From Pseudomonas cerasi (GTDB taxonomy: Bacteria; Pseudomonadota; Gammaproteobacteria; Pseudomonadales; Pseudomonadaceae), in the NCBI RefSeq assembly GCF_900074915.1, contig NZ_LT222319.1, positions 2,389,001 through 2,453,000 on the forward strand: a stretch of 64,000 nt of DNA, written 5' to 3'. Shown in pieces: positions 35,205 to 45,298 of this stretch (the stretch's first letter is position 1; each line of letters begins with the position of its first letter). Made by a program: the position numbers and the translations under genes. The notes below the pieces were generated by a model. It searched no databases. It was not told where the DNA came from and saw only the letters and a list, made by a program, of their open reading frames with translations.

Positions 35205-36692
35205 ATGCTCGAAAAAATCAAAGCTACGTGTTTTTCCAACGTTCGTGCCGATGTATTGGCCGGGCTGGTTGTTGCATTGGCCCTGATTCCAGAGGCCATC
35301 GCGTTCTCCATCATCACCGGGGTAGACCCGAAAGTCGGGCTTTACGCGTCGTTCTGTATCTGCGTGGTCATCGCGTTCGTGGGCGGGCGCCCGGCGATGA
35401 TTTCTGCGGCTACAGGTGCGATGGCCTTGCTGATGGTGAATCTGGTCAAAGAGCACGGGCTTCAGTATTTGCTGGCCGCCACCTTGCTCTGCGGCGTACT
35501 GCAGATCATCGCCGGCTATCTGCGCCTGGGTGAGTTGATGCGCTTCGTTTCACGCTCGGTGGTTACCGGGTTCGTGAATGCACTGGCGATTCTGATTTTC
35601 ATGGCCCAGTTGCCGGAATTGACCCATGTGACCTGGCCGGTTTACGCCATGACCGCAGCGGGCCTGGCAATCATCTACCTGTTCCCGCGCGTGCCGGTGC
35701 TGGGCAAGTTGCTGCCTTCGCCGCTGGTGTGCATTCTGGTGCTCACCGCAATTTCCATTTACATGGGGCTTGATGTACGAACCGTGGGTGACATGGGCGC
35801 AATGCCCGACAGTCTGCCGACCTTCATGTGGCCGGACGTCGCGCTCAATCTCGACACACTGCTGATCATTCTGCCGTATTCCGCCGCGCTGGCCGTGGTG
35901 GGCCTGCTGGAGTCGATGATGACCGCGACCATCGTCGATGACCTGACTAATACCACCAGTGACCGAAACCGTGAGTGCAAAGGGCAGGGCATTGCCAATA
36001 TCGCCACGGGTCTGATCGGCGGCATGGCTGGCTGCGCCATGATCGGCCAGTCGATGATCAACGTGAAGTCTGGCGGCAGAACACGTCTTTCAACCCTCAG
36101 CGCAGGTTTACTGCTGTTGATCATGATGCTGTTTCTGGGCGAATGGCTGGCGCGTATTCCGATGGCGGCGCTGGTGGCGGTGATGATCATGGTGTCGATC
36201 AGTACCTTCAGTTGGGGCTCGATCCGCAACCTCAAGGAATACCCGCTCTCGACCAACATCGTGATGGTGGTCACCGTGGTGGTGGTCGTGGCGACCCATA
36301 ACCTTGCCTATGGTGTGCTGGTCGGTTCTCTGCTTGCCTCGATGTTCTTTGCCAGCAAGATCGCTCACTTCCTCGATGTCACGTCGCATCGTGATCCCTT
36401 CCACAGCCATCGCACCTACTACGTGACCGGCCAGGTATTCTTCGCCTCCGCTGACCGTTTCATGGCCTCATTCGACCTGCGCGAAAGCCTCGAGACACTG
36501 GTCATCGATCTGCGCGAGGCGCATTTTTGGGACATCACCGCTGTGGCCGCATTGGACAAGGTGGTTTTGAAACTGAGAAAGGCGGGCATCAGCGTCGACG
36601 TTATCGGCATGAACCGGGCCACCGCTACGCTGGTGGACCGCTTTTGTGTGCATGACAAGCCGGACGGTATCGATTCGTTGATGGGGCACTGA
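35205..36692 (+). CDS. SulP family inorganic anion transporter
   Basis: 495 residues. '[39 protein letters not shown]' (in parts, residues about 9-48) is the SulP signature. Around 11-12 membrane helices follow, and a C-terminal STAS domain (about residues 400-490, '[27 protein letters not shown]' in parts). Inner-membrane anion/proton or sodium symporter; substrate could be sulphate, bicarbonate or a dicarboxylate. The ATG at 35205 fits the conserved start (MLEKIK). Convergent with the sensor kinase gene. Confidence 0.92.
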   Translation: MLEKIKATCFSNVRADVLAGLVVALALIPEAIAFSIITGVDPKVGLYASFCICVVIAFVGGRPAMISAATGAMALLMVNLVKEHGLQYLLAATLLCGVLQIIAGYLRLGELMRFVSRSVVTGFVNALAILIFMAQLPELTHVTWPVYAMTAAGLAIIYLFPRVPVLGKLLPSPLVCILVLTAISIYMGLDVRTVGDMGAMPDSLPTFMWPDVALNLDTLLIILPYSAALAVVGLLESMMTATIVDDLTNTTSDRNRECKGQGIANIATGLIGGMAGCAMIGQSMINVKSGGRTRLSTLSAGLLLLIMMLFLGEWLARIPMAALVAVMIMVSISTFSWGSIRNLKEYPLSTNIVMVVTVVVVVATHNLAYGVLVGSLLASMFFASKIAHFLDVTSHRDPFHSHRTYYVTGQVFFASADRFMASFDLRESLETLVIDLREAHFWDITAVAALDKVVLKLRKAGISVDVIGMNRATATLVDRFCVHDKPDGIDSLMGH

Positions 36693-36715
36693 TCTGCGGG
36701 GCCGGACAGGCAGGC

Positions 36716-37900
36716 TCAGCCCGGAATCTCCAGGCGGATGACGGATCCTCCGCCTGGCCTGTTGCGGACCTCGATAGTGCCGTCGTGCTCGAGACAAATC
36801 GCTCTGGCGATGGACAGGCCAAGGCCGCTGCCTCCCGAATAGCGCGCTCGCGAACGTTCGGCACGCCAGAAGCGGTCGAACACCTGTTCGAGGTTCTCCG
36901 AGTCAAAGCCGGGGCCGCGGTCCGAGACGGTCAGTTCCATGCGCCCTGCGCTGGCTTTGCCGACAATCAGCAGCTCACCACCCATCGCCGAATAGCGCAG
37001 CGCGTTATCGACGAGAATATTCACGACCTGACCGATCCGGTCACGGTCGGCGTTGACGGTCAATTTCCGCGGGATATCGATCGTCACGGCGACACCTGCC
37101 TCATTGAGCGGCGTGGCAAACCAGCCCAGACGTTCGACCACCAGTTTCTCAAGGGAAAACTCCGTCTTGTCCAGGGTCAACTGACCCGCGCTGGCGAGCG
37201 AGAGCAGGTGCAGATCACTCACCAGTTTGTTCAACTGGCCGAGCTGGCGGTGGACCATTTCCAGTTGTGCCAGGTCACGCGGGAACACTTCGTCGATCAT
37301 GCCTTGTATGCGTCCCATGGCGGCATTCAGTGGCGTGCGCAGCTCATGGGCAATCATGGCACTGGACTCGCTGACTTCCAGTTCGTAACGGCCGAGCTGA
37401 GTGGTCATGGTATTGAAGTCGCTGACCAGCGCCTGCAATTCGTCCGGGTCGTTGGCGCTCATCGGCAGGCGCGTCTTGAAGTCACCCTGGGCGACCTGAC
37501 GTGCGCCTCTGGCAATCGAGGAGAACTGGCTGGAAAGCGGACGGGAAAACAGAAAGCCGAAGAATATGATGATCGGGATCGCGATCGACACCAGCGCTGC
37601 CAGCACCCACCATTCCTTGTTGGCAATGCCCGGCAGCAGGTTTTCGATCGGGTAATACTCGAAGAACAGTTCGCGCAGCTTGACCATGTCCAGGGTGGGC
37701 TCGGCCTGCAGCCGCAGGAACTCCATGCGCACGTCGGCCGGCATTGCCTGCAGGGTGAGCCAGTCAGAGACTGTGACGTGTAGCCACATGCAGAACGCGA
37801 TGACGATGACCGCACCGACGGCGAGCATGCTCATGCGCATGCCGACCCAGTGCCACAACGGTTTTTGTCTGTGCCTGAAAAAATCTCGCATGAAGATCAC
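36716..37900 (-). CDS. Sensor histidine kinase
   Basis: 394 residues. Membrane helices near residues 20-42 and 98-120 flank a short periplasmic sensor loop. Next come HAMP, the phosphorylated His in 'MIAHELRTPLNAAMGR' (about 187), N box 'VDNALRYS', G1 'DRGPGFDSE' and G2 'GGSGLGLSIA'. The GTG at 37900 overlaps the response-regulator stop codon (GTGA), so the two are coupled; an ATG three codons later is also possible. Divergent from the RND pump operon, its likely target. Confidence 0.92.
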   Translation of the reverse strand: MIFMRDFFRHRQKPLWHWVGMRMSMLAVGAVIVIAFCMWLHVTVSDWLTLQAMPADVRMEFLRLQAEPTLDMVKLRELFFEYYPIENLLPGIANKEWWVLAALVSIAIPIIIFFGFLFSRPLSSQFSSIARGARQVAQGDFKTRLPMSANDPDELQALVSDFNTMTTQLGRYELEVSESSAMIAHELRTPLNAAMGRIQGMIDEVFPRDLAQLEMVHRQLGQLNKLVSDLHLLSLASAGQLTLDKTEFSLEKLVVERLGWFATPLNEAGVAVTIDIPRKLTVNADRDRIGQVVNILVDNALRYSAMGGELLIVGKASAGRMELTVSDRGPGFDSENLEQVFDRFWRAERSRARYSGGSGLGLSIARAICLEHDGTIEVRNRPGGGSVIRLEIPG

Positions 37901-38586
37901 CTGAACCGATAGCCGACCGAACGGACGGTGACCAGCACATTTTCCACGCCATGGATCTCCAGTTTGCGCCGAAGGTTATGCACATGCGCATCGACAACCC
38001 TGGCCAGCGCCTCGCTGTCGGGAAGGCAGATTTCCAGCAGTTCTTCGCGAGTGAAGGCCTTGGACGGCGTTTTCAGCAGCGTTGAAAGGATCTTGAACTC
38101 GGTAGGTGTCAGGTCGAGTACGGTCTCTGCGCCATCCTGACCTTCAATGATCGCGGTGACCGCATCCAGCTCCACCAGCAGGTTCTGGTAGCGCAAATGA
38201 CGCTCGTTGTTGCCGTTCTGCTGGGAGCGCCGCAGAACCGCATGCACGCGGGCCACCACTTCTCGCGGGTTGTAAGGCTTGACCACGTAATCGTCGGCCC
38301 CATAGCGCAAGGCGCCGAGTTTTTCCGGTTCGTCGCCCATGGCGGTGACCATGATCACCGGCGTGTCGCTGCAGCGCCGGACGGCCGACAGCACGTCGGT
38401 ACCACTGACAAGCGGCAGCATGACGTCCAGCAGAATCAGGTCGGGTTTCCACTGACGGTGCATATCGATACCGCGCTGACCGTTTTCGGCCAGCCCGACG
38501 TTGAAACCGTCACGACGCAGGTAAGCCTCGAGAATGCTGGCACTGTCGGCGTCGTCTTCAACGATAAGAATGCGTTTTCCTGACAC
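37897..38586 (-). CDS. OmpR-family response regulator
   Basis: 229 residues. 'LIVEDDADSA', phospho-acceptor Asp in 'DLILLDVMLPLVSG' (about residue 54), 'VVKPYNPREV', and a winged-helix DNA-binding domain ending 'LVTVRSVGYRFR'. In one transcript with the kinase downstream. Only about 98 bases separate it from the divergent outer-membrane factor gene, so it probably regulates that efflux operon. Confidence 0.93.
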   Translation of the reverse strand: MSGKRILIVEDDADSASILEAYLRRDGFNVGLAENGQRGIDMHRQWKPDLILLDVMLPLVSGTDVLSAVRRCSDTPVIMVTAMGDEPEKLGALRYGADDYVVKPYNPREVVARVHAVLRRSQQNGNNERHLRYQNLLVELDAVTAIIEGQDGAETVLDLTPTEFKILSTLLKTPSKAFTREELLEICLPDSEALARVVDAHVHNLRRKLEIHGVENVLVTVRSVGYRFR

Positions 38587-38684
38587 GAGCGCGCCTCTTG
38601 ATCAAATCTTGATAATTCACGAACGGTTTGTTGAAAGTCGACGTTCAGGATGCTGTCCAGAGCCCACTGTCGCGGACAGATCCT

Positions 38685-40157
38685 ATGCCGATGAGTACAC
38701 CGCTGTCCAAGCGTATCCGCAACCGCCGCTGGCGTTGCCTGGCCATGCTGGCGAGCCTGACTCTTTCGGGCTGCTCGTTGATACCGGCCTATCAGCGTCC
38801 GGCGTTGCCGGTCCCGGTCGATCAGGCGTCCGCTGTGGTCCCGGCCTCGAACACCTCCAGCGCCGTCGTGCTCAGTGCCGACGAAGAAGCGCTGGCTGGC
38901 GAGTTGTCGCCAAAAGGCGAACTGCGCCGGTTGCTGCAATCGGCCCTCGCGTTCAATCGCGATTTTCGTGTGGCGGTGCTGCGTGTGGAGGAGGCCAGGG
39001 CAATGCGCGGCATTACCCGCGCCGATCGCTTTCCGACCCTCGCTGCAGGTGTCGAGCGCGATCGTCAGCACTTCGATAATGCGGCCGCCGACGAGCGTTA
39101 TGGCCAGGACATTTCCATCGCGTCGGTGGGCGTCTCTGACTTTGAACTGGATTTCTTCGGGCGCGTGCGCAGCCTGTCAGAGGCGGCGCGGCACGATTAT
39201 CTGGTCACCACCTACGGCCAGCAGGCGGCACGCAGTGCGTTGATTGCGGAAGTCGCCCGCGCCTGGCTGGCCGAGCGTCTGGCCGCTGCCGTGCAACAGG
39301 ATGCGCAGGCGGTTCACGAGGCCCGGCTGATGCTGGTCAAGGCGGCCGAAGAGCAGCAGCGTCAAGGTGCGCTTTCGCTGGATGATCTGATGGCACAGCG
39401 CCTCGACACCCTGAGCGCGCAACAGCAGGTACAGGATGCGGCAAGCGATCACGCCAACGCGTCGCAGGCCTTGTTGTTACTCACCGGCTATTCGACGGTA
39501 TTGCCCGTCAGCACGCCAGACACCCCTGCGCTCACCACCGCGCTGGTCGAGACGCCGTCCTGGCTGTCGAATCTGCCGTCTCAGCGTCTGCTGGAACGCT
39601 TTGACATCCGTCAGCGCGAAGAAGCCCTCAAGGCCAGCAATGCCAACATTGGTGCTGCCCGTGCGGCGTTCTTTCCGTCCATAAAACTCAGTACCGGCGT
39701 GGGCTTGCAGAGCGACAGCCTGCGCAGCTTGTTCAGCAACGGCAGCGGGGCCTGGCTGTTTACGCCGCAGTTGAATCTGCCGCTGTTCGACGGCGGGCGT
39801 AATCAGGCCAACCTGGACCTTGCCAAGGTGCGTCAGCAGATCGCGGTGGCCGAGTATGAAAAGGCTGTGCAGAACGCCTTCCGTGAAATGTCCGCTGTGC
39901 TGACCCGCCGTCAGCAGGCCCTGAACCATGTCCGCAACGAGGTCGAGCGGGTTGCGCTGGTCCAGGAAAAAGTGCGGCGCCTGTCCTTTGAACTCAATGC
40001 GGGCGCCGTCGAGCGCACTGCATTGCTGGTTTCCACTCTCCGTATTGCTGAAGCCGACGCAGCCGCTCGCCAGTCCCTCGATGCGCTGCAGCAAAACCGC
40101 ATCGATCTGTTTCGAGTGCTGCACGGAGCAGAACCGACAACCCCACCCCAATCCTGA
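38685..40157 (+). CDS. NodT-family outer-membrane efflux lipoprotein
   Basis: 490 residues. Lipoprotein signal 'LASLTLSGCSLIPAYQRP' with Cys at about residue 28. Two OEP repeats of long helices and strands ('LFNSG..AWLFTPQLNLPLFDGGRNQANLDLAKVRQQIAVAEYE', in parts). Outer-membrane channel of the tripartite pump encoded downstream. Starts at ATG 38685 or 38691. First gene of the operon OMF-MipA-adaptor-RND. Confidence 0.9.
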   Translation: MPMSTPLSKRIRNRRWRCLAMLASLTLSGCSLIPAYQRPALPVPVDQASAVVPASNTSSAVVLSADEEALAGELSPKGELRRLLQSALAFNRDFRVAVLRVEEARAMRGITRADRFPTLAAGVERDRQHFDNAAADERYGQDISIASVGVSDFELDFFGRVRSLSEAARHDYLVTTYGQQAARSALIAEVARAWLAERLAAAVQQDAQAVHEARLMLVKAAEEQQRQGALSLDDLMAQRLDTLSAQQQVQDAASDHANASQALLLLTGYSTVLPVSTPDTPALTTALVETPSWLSNLPSQRLLERFDIRQREEALKASNANIGAARAAFFPSIKLSTGVGLQSDSLRSLFSNGSGAWLFTPQLNLPLFDGGRNQANLDLAKVRQQIAVAEYEKAVQNAFREMSAVLTRRQQALNHVRNEVERVALVQEKVRRLSFELNAGAVERTALLVSTLRIAEADAAARQSLDALQQNRIDLFRVLHGAEPTTPPQS

Positions 40158-40176
40158 ATGAAACCGGAGTATCCCC

Positions 40177-41025
40177 ATGAGCCCTGCAATCTCTCGTACT
40201 CACCTGCGGTCTGCGCTGCTTAAACCTGTGCTGACCGTGTTGATCACCTCTGCGGCCATGACCCTGGCAGGTCAGGCCTGCGCCCAGGACAGCACTGCTG
40301 AAAGTCAGTCGATACTGGGTGACCGGTTCAACGTCAATTTCGGGCTCGGCATGGCCGTGCTGCCGCGCTACATGGGGGCCGATGAATACCGCAGTCAGGT
40401 GGTGCCCATGCTGACGGTCCAGCGCGGCATCTTTTTCGCCGATACCACGCGCGGCCTGGGGCTGCAATGGCAGTCGGATTCCGGGTTCGGTGCCAGCGCT
40501 GCACTCAATTACGATTTCGGTCGTACCGAGAAAAACAGTACGAATCGGCCTGGTTCCAACGAGCTGAGAGGGATGGGCACCGTCAAGGGCGCGACCGTTG
40601 GCGACTTCATGGTTTCCCAGCAACTCATGCCGTGGCTGTCCGTCAGTGCCGAGGCCGAACTGCGGGTGGCTGGTGAAAAACGTGGCAATCGTTACCGGTT
40701 GGGTTTCGAGGGCATCGCCTACCACAGTCAGACCGATACGGTGACCCTCGACATCGATGCGCACGCTGGTGACGGCCGTTACAACCAGACCTATTTCGGC
40801 GTGAGCCCGATCCAGAGTCAGCGCACCGGCTTCTCCAGTTTCAGCGCAGACAGCGGCATTTACGCCTACTCGGCGTCGCTCGCCTGGCAGCATACCTTCG
40901 ACGCCCACTGGTCAACCGTCGCAAGCGTCGGGGTAACGCATTACACCGACCAGACCCGCGGCAGTCCGCTGGTCGAGACCGATGCCGAAGGCAGTGGCCT
41001 GATTGCCTTGAATTACGCTTTCTGA
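40177..41025 (+). CDS. MipA/OmpV family outer-membrane protein
   Basis: 282 residues. Signal peptide ending GQACAQ. The mature part is all beta-strand: 'NFGLGMAVLPRYMGADEYRSQVVPML', 'LGLQWQSDSGFGASAALNYDFGR', with C-terminal 'GLIALNYAF'. This matches the MipA/OmpV family of small barrels, often induced with two-component systems that sense drugs or metals. Encoded inside the efflux operon, 19 bases after the OMF gene. Confidence 0.9.
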   Translation: MSPAISRTHLRSALLKPVLTVLITSAAMTLAGQACAQDSTAESQSILGDRFNVNFGLGMAVLPRYMGADEYRSQVVPMLTVQRGIFFADTTRGLGLQWQSDSGFGASAALNYDFGRTEKNSTNRPGSNELRGMGTVKGATVGDFMVSQQLMPWLSVSAEAELRVAGEKRGNRYRLGFEGIAYHSQTDTVTLDIDAHAGDGRYNQTYFGVSPIQSQRTGFSSFSADSGIYAYSASLAWQHTFDAHWSTVASVGVTHYTDQTRGSPLVETDAEGSGLIALNYAF

Positions 41026-41041
41026 AGGGTTGAAGCCTGCC

Positions 41042-42175
41042 ATGCGATTGAATCCTGATGCGTTTCCGGCCCTACGGCGGTGTGTGTCACGCGCTTTCGG
41101 CGTCGTGCTGATCACTCTGATGATCAGTGGCTGCGGTGATAAACAGACGGCCAGCGTTCCGCCTGTCCGGGCTGTCAAGGTTGAGACGGTGCGGGCAGGA
41201 GAGGGCGCTGCGTTGCGCTTCATTGGCACCGTTCGGCAGCAGGATCGCGCCAGTCTGGCGTTTGAATCGGCAGGCACCCTGACAGAGCTGCGGGCCGACA
41301 TTGGTGATAGCGTCAAGCCGGGCCAGGTGCTCGCCCGCCTTGATCCGCAGCCTGCGCAATTGCGTCTGCAGGAGGCGCAGGCCGCTTTGCGGCTAGCTCG
41401 GACTCAGGCGCTGGAGCGCCAGCGTAACTACCAGCGTCAGCAAAACCTGCTCGCAGCGGGCAGTGTCGCTCAGAGCGTGGTCGAGTCGGCCCAGTCGTCC
41501 AGTGAACAAGCCAGCGCCGAGCTGATGCGCACGCAGGCCGAGCTGGATCTGGCCCGTCGCGAACTGGATCGCACCCGCTTGATCGCACCTTTTGCCGGGC
41601 GTGTGGTGGCGCGCCATGCACAACCGCAGAGCGTGTTGTCCGCCGGACAGGTGGTGCTGGATATAGAGTCCGCCGCAGAGCAACAAGTGGTGGCGGCTGT
41701 TCCGTTGGCACTTGCCGAGTCGCTTGAGCCGGGCGACCTCGCCAGCGCCTCCAGCAGCGCAGACGGTACGGTAGGGTTTGATCTCGCCCTGGAAGGCATT
41801 TCGCCCCGCGCCGATGACGGGCTGGTCAGAACGGCTGTGTTCCGAGTGCTGCGGCCTGCCGGCAGGCTGCCCAGTGGCGTCACGCTGCTTGTGCAAATGC
41901 ACCCCGCTGCCGACGCACAGTCGCTGTCGGTTCCAGTGCAAGCGTTAAGGATGGGTGCCAACAGCCACCTTGCTGAAGTCTTCGTTTACCAGGCGGGAGG
42001 AACAGTCGCCGTACGCTCCGTGACGCTGGGTATGGTCAGAGAAGGTCGGGCACTGGTCGTCAGCGGGCTGGTCGCAGGTGAGCAGGTGGTCACTGCCGGC
42101 ACCGCCTTTCTGCAGGACGGTCAGCCCGTCACGCTGTTTCATTCAGACACTCGCCTGACCGGTGACGCGCAATGA
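41042..42175 (+). CDS. RND efflux periplasmic adaptor (membrane fusion protein)
   Basis: 377 residues. Lipobox-like 'LITLMISGC' (Cys near residue 31). Barrel-sandwich/lipoyl half-motifs 'GTLTELRADIGDSVKPGQVLARLD' and 'RTRLIAPFAGRVVARHAQPQSVLSAGQVV' flank a coiled-coil hairpin. Bridges pump and outer-membrane channel. ATG at 41042 chosen; an in-frame TTG lies at 41030. Its stop codon overlaps the RND start (ATGA). Confidence 0.92.
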   Translation: MRLNPDAFPALRRCVSRAFGVVLITLMISGCGDKQTASVPPVRAVKVETVRAGEGAALRFIGTVRQQDRASLAFESAGTLTELRADIGDSVKPGQVLARLDPQPAQLRLQEAQAALRLARTQALERQRNYQRQQNLLAAGSVAQSVVESAQSSSEQASAELMRTQAELDLARRELDRTRLIAPFAGRVVARHAQPQSVLSAGQVVLDIESAAEQQVVAAVPLALAESLEPGDLASASSSADGTVGFDLALEGISPRADDGLVRTAVFRVLRPAGRLPSGVTLLVQMHPAADAQSLSVPVQALRMGANSHLAEVFVYQAGGTVAVRSVTLGMVREGRALVVSGLVAGEQVVTAGTAFLQDGQPVTLFHSDTRLTGDAQ

Positions 42176-45100
42176 ACCTTACCTCCCGCGCCATGGGCGC
42201 AAGCCGCCTGACCCTGTTCGCTGCCTTGCTGATTTTGCTGGCCGGTGTTGTCACGTTTTTGAGCTTTCCTTCTCAGGAAGAACCTTCGGTGACCGTTCGC
42301 GACGCATTGGTCAGCGTGTCTCTGGAAGGGCTGTCCGCAGAGCGCACCGAGGAACTGCTCGCCAGGCCGCTCGAAGAGCGTATCCGTGAACTGGCCGAGA
42401 TCAAGAACGTGCTCACCACGGTCCAGCCTGGCCGAGTGATCGTGCAGGTTACGGCGTATGACAACGTCAAGGATCTCGGGCTGCTGTGGCAACGGCTCCG
42501 GGCGAAGGTGAGTGAAACGAGCGGTGGTTTTCCGCCCGGCACCCAAGGGCCTTTTGTCGATGATGATTTCGGTCGCGTCGCCGTGGCTTCGATCGCGCTG
42601 ACCGCGCCGGGCTTCACCATGGGCGAGATGCGTGGCCCGATCAAGCGCTTGCGTAATCAGCTTTATGAGCTCAAGGGCGTCGATCAGGTCCAGCTGTATG
42701 GGCTGCAGGATGAACGCATTTACCTCGACTTCAATCACCAGACGCTGGCCGCCGCCGGGCTTTCCCCGCAACAGCTGCTTCAGCAACTGCAGGCCCGCAA
42801 CCTGATCGCGACGGGAGGCAACCCGGTCATCGGGCAGCAGAGCACCACGCTTTCGATCAGTGACGAGGTGCTTTCGCCGGAGCAGCTTCGGCAGTTCCCG
42901 GTGCAGTTGCCCAGTGGTCAGAAGGTCGCGTTGCAGAACCTGAGCAGGGTATCGGTGAGCCCTGTCGACCCGCCGGAAACCGAAGCGATCTATCAGGGAC
43001 AGGATGCTGTGGTACTGGCCGTTTCGATGCAGCCAGGCCTCAATGTGCAAAGCTTCGGTGATGCCTTGCGCAAGCGACTCGCTGAGCTGGAGCAGCAACT
43101 TCCGACGGGTTTTACCTTGCACGTGGTGACCTTCCAGTCCAGCGTGGTCGAGCACGAGATGAGCAAGATGTATCACGTCATGGCCGAGACGGTGGTGATC
43201 GTAATGTGCGTGGTCATGCTATTTCTGGGCTGGCGCACCGGGCTGGTGGTCGGGGTGATTGTGCCCTTGACCATCCTCAGTACGCTGCTGGTCATGCGCG
43301 TACTGGGGATCGAACTGCAGACGGTGTCGATTGCCGCGATCATCCTGGCGCTGGGCTTGCTGGTGGACAACGGCATTGTCATCGCCGAAGACATTGAGCG
43401 ACGCCTGCATGCGGGGGAGGATCGACAGCGCGCCTGTGAGGAGGCCGGGCGCACCTTGATGATCCCTCTGCTGACTTCTTCACTGGTCATCGTCCTGGCG
43501 TTTTCGCCTTTCTTTCTGGGGCAGACCAGTACCAACGAATACCTGCGTTCGCTGGCGGTTGTGCTCGCCACGACGCTGATCAGCTCCTGGCTGCTCAGCA
43601 TCACGGTGACGCCTCTGTTGTGCTTTTACTTCGCCAGGGTGCCGGCCGGCAAAGCGTCGGCGGATGATGCCGATGAGTATGCATCGCTGTTCTACCGTGG
43701 CTATCGCAAGGTCATCGAGCGTTTGCTGAATCACTCGCTGCTCTTCATCGCCTGCATGATGGGTTTGCTGGCGTTGGCGGTCGTGGTGCTGACCCGGGTG
43801 CCGTACGATTTTCTGCCGAAGTCGGATCGCATGCAGTTCCAGATTCCGCTGGTGCTCGAGCCCGGCAGCAGCTCGCGAGACACGTCGCGAGCGGTGCGTG
43901 ATATCAGCCAGTGGCTGAGCAGCGATCAGGATGTGGAACACAGCATTGGTTATGTCGCCAGTGGCGGGCCGCGGATCGTGCTTGGCCTCAATCCCCCGTT
44001 GCCCGCGCCGAATATCGCGTATTTCACTGTCAGCGTGCGCGAAGGTGCCGACCTCGATGCGGTGATCGAGCGCACACGGCAGTTTATCCTCGCGCAGCAC
44101 CCCGAAATCGAAGCGCAGCCCAAACGATTCTCGATGGGCACCACCGAGGCGGGGATTGCGGTCTACCGGGTCATCGGTCCTGATGAGGAAGTGTTGCGCG
44201 GTATTGCCCGACAGATCGAGCAGGCGTTGTCGGCGTTGCCCGGAACCCTGGATGTCCACGATGACTGGCGGACCCGATTGCTGCGTTACGAAGTTGTTGT
44301 CGATTCGTACAAGGCCCTGCAGGCCGGTGTTGCCACTCAGGACATCGCCCAGGCCCTGCAACTGAGAAACAGCGGGCTGTCCGTGTCGTCGCTGCAGGAT
44401 GGCGATACTGCTGTCGCCATTGTGGCGCGCGAGCAGAGCACCCTGAGCAAACCGGGCAATGATCTGGACCGCACATTGATTTATCCGGCTTCCGGGAGCG
44501 CGCCGTTGATGTTGTCGGCCATTGCCACTGTCGAGCCCAGGGCCGAGGCATCGACTATTCAGCGGCGTAATCTGCAACGCGCAATCACGGTGGTGGGGCA
44601 CAATCCGTCAATGACGGCGACCTCGATCGTCGAACAGTTGGCACCGCAGATAGCTGCAATCAGCCTGCCGGCGGGTTACCACATCGAACCGGGTGGCGAA
44701 ATTGAAGACTCGGCCGAAGCCAATCAGGCGCTGTTGCAGTACATGCCGCATGCACTGGTCGCGATGCTGTTGTTGTTCGTCTGGCAGTTCAATTCGTTCC
44801 GCAAGCTGCTGATCGTCATCTCCAGCGTGCCCTTCGTGCTGATCGGCGTGGCGCTGGCGTTGGTGCTCACCGGCTATCCGTTCGGCTTCATGGCCACCTT
44901 CGGGCTGCTGTCGCTGGCCGGCATCATCGTCAACAATGCCGTGCTGCTGCTCGAACGTATCGAGGCTGAACGCGAGCAAGGCCTGGCGGTGTGTGATGCA
45001 GTGGTTAATGCAGCGATCAAGCGCTTGCGGCCGATCGTGATGACCAAACTGACCTGCATCATCGGGCTGGTGCCGCTGATGCTGTTTGCCGGCCCGCTCT

Positions 45101-45225
45101 GGGAGGGCATGGCGATCACCATCATGGGTGGCCTTGCGTTGGGTACGCTGGTGACACTGGGCCTGATTCCGATCCTCTACGCGCTGCTGTTCGACCGCTT
45201 CGAGCGCTGGCGCAGGGCGAGGTGA
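42172..45225 (+). CDS. RND efflux pump (AcrB/HAE-like inner-membrane transporter)
   Basis: 1017 residues with the twelve-helix RND layout and two large periplasmic loops. TM4 has 'LGLLVDNGIVIAEDIERRL'; the usual drug-RND Asp-Asp pair reads Asp-Asn here, as in the more distant HAE-2-like RND pumps. A later helix has 'GIIVNNAVLLLERIE'. Exports an unknown substrate by proton antiport. Last gene of the efflux operon. Confidence 0.93.
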   Translation: MNLTSRAMGASRLTLFAALLILLAGVVTFLSFPSQEEPSVTVRDALVSVSLEGLSAERTEELLARPLEERIRELAEIKNVLTTVQPGRVIVQVTAYDNVKDLGLLWQRLRAKVSETSGGFPPGTQGPFVDDDFGRVAVASIALTAPGFTMGEMRGPIKRLRNQLYELKGVDQVQLYGLQDERIYLDFNHQTLAAAGLSPQQLLQQLQARNLIATGGNPVIGQQSTTLSISDEVLSPEQLRQFPVQLPSGQKVALQNLSRVSVSPVDPPETEAIYQGQDAVVLAVSMQPGLNVQSFGDALRKRLAELEQQLPTGFTLHVVTFQSSVVEHEMSKMYHVMAETVVIVMCVVMLFLGWRTGLVVGVIVPLTILSTLLVMRVLGIELQTVSIAAIILALGLLVDNGIVIAEDIERRLHAGEDRQRACEEAGRTLMIPLLTSSLVIVLAFSPFFLGQTSTNEYLRSLAVVLATTLISSWLLSITVTPLLCFYFARVPAGKASADDADEYASLFYRGYRKVIERLLNHSLLFIACMMGLLALAVVVLTRVPYDFLPKSDRMQFQIPLVLEPGSSSRDTSRAVRDISQWLSSDQDVEHSIGYVASGGPRIVLGLNPPLPAPNIAYFTVSVREGADLDAVIERTRQFILAQHPEIEAQPKRFSMGTTEAGIAVYRVIGPDEEVLRGIARQIEQALSALPGTLDVHDDWRTRLLRYEVVVDSYKALQAGVATQDIAQALQLRNSGLSVSSLQDGDTAVAIVAREQSTLSKPGNDLDRTLIYPASGSAPLMLSAIATVEPRAEASTIQRRNLQRAITVVGHNPSMTATSIVEQLAPQIAAISLPAGYHIEPGGEIEDSAEANQALLQYMPHALVAMLLLFVWQFNSFRKLLIVISSVPFVLIGVALALVLTGYPFGFMATFGLLSLAGIIVNNAVLLLERIEAEREQGLAVCDAVVNAAIKRLRPIVMTKLTCIIGLVPLMLFAGPLWEGMAITIMGGLALGTLVTLGLIPILYALLFDRFERWRRAR

Positions 45226-45298
45226 GCCATGACGGCCGGTACGTGTGTAGGGTATGGTCCTGAAAAAACCTCGATGATCGAACACAAGGATGAAACAC

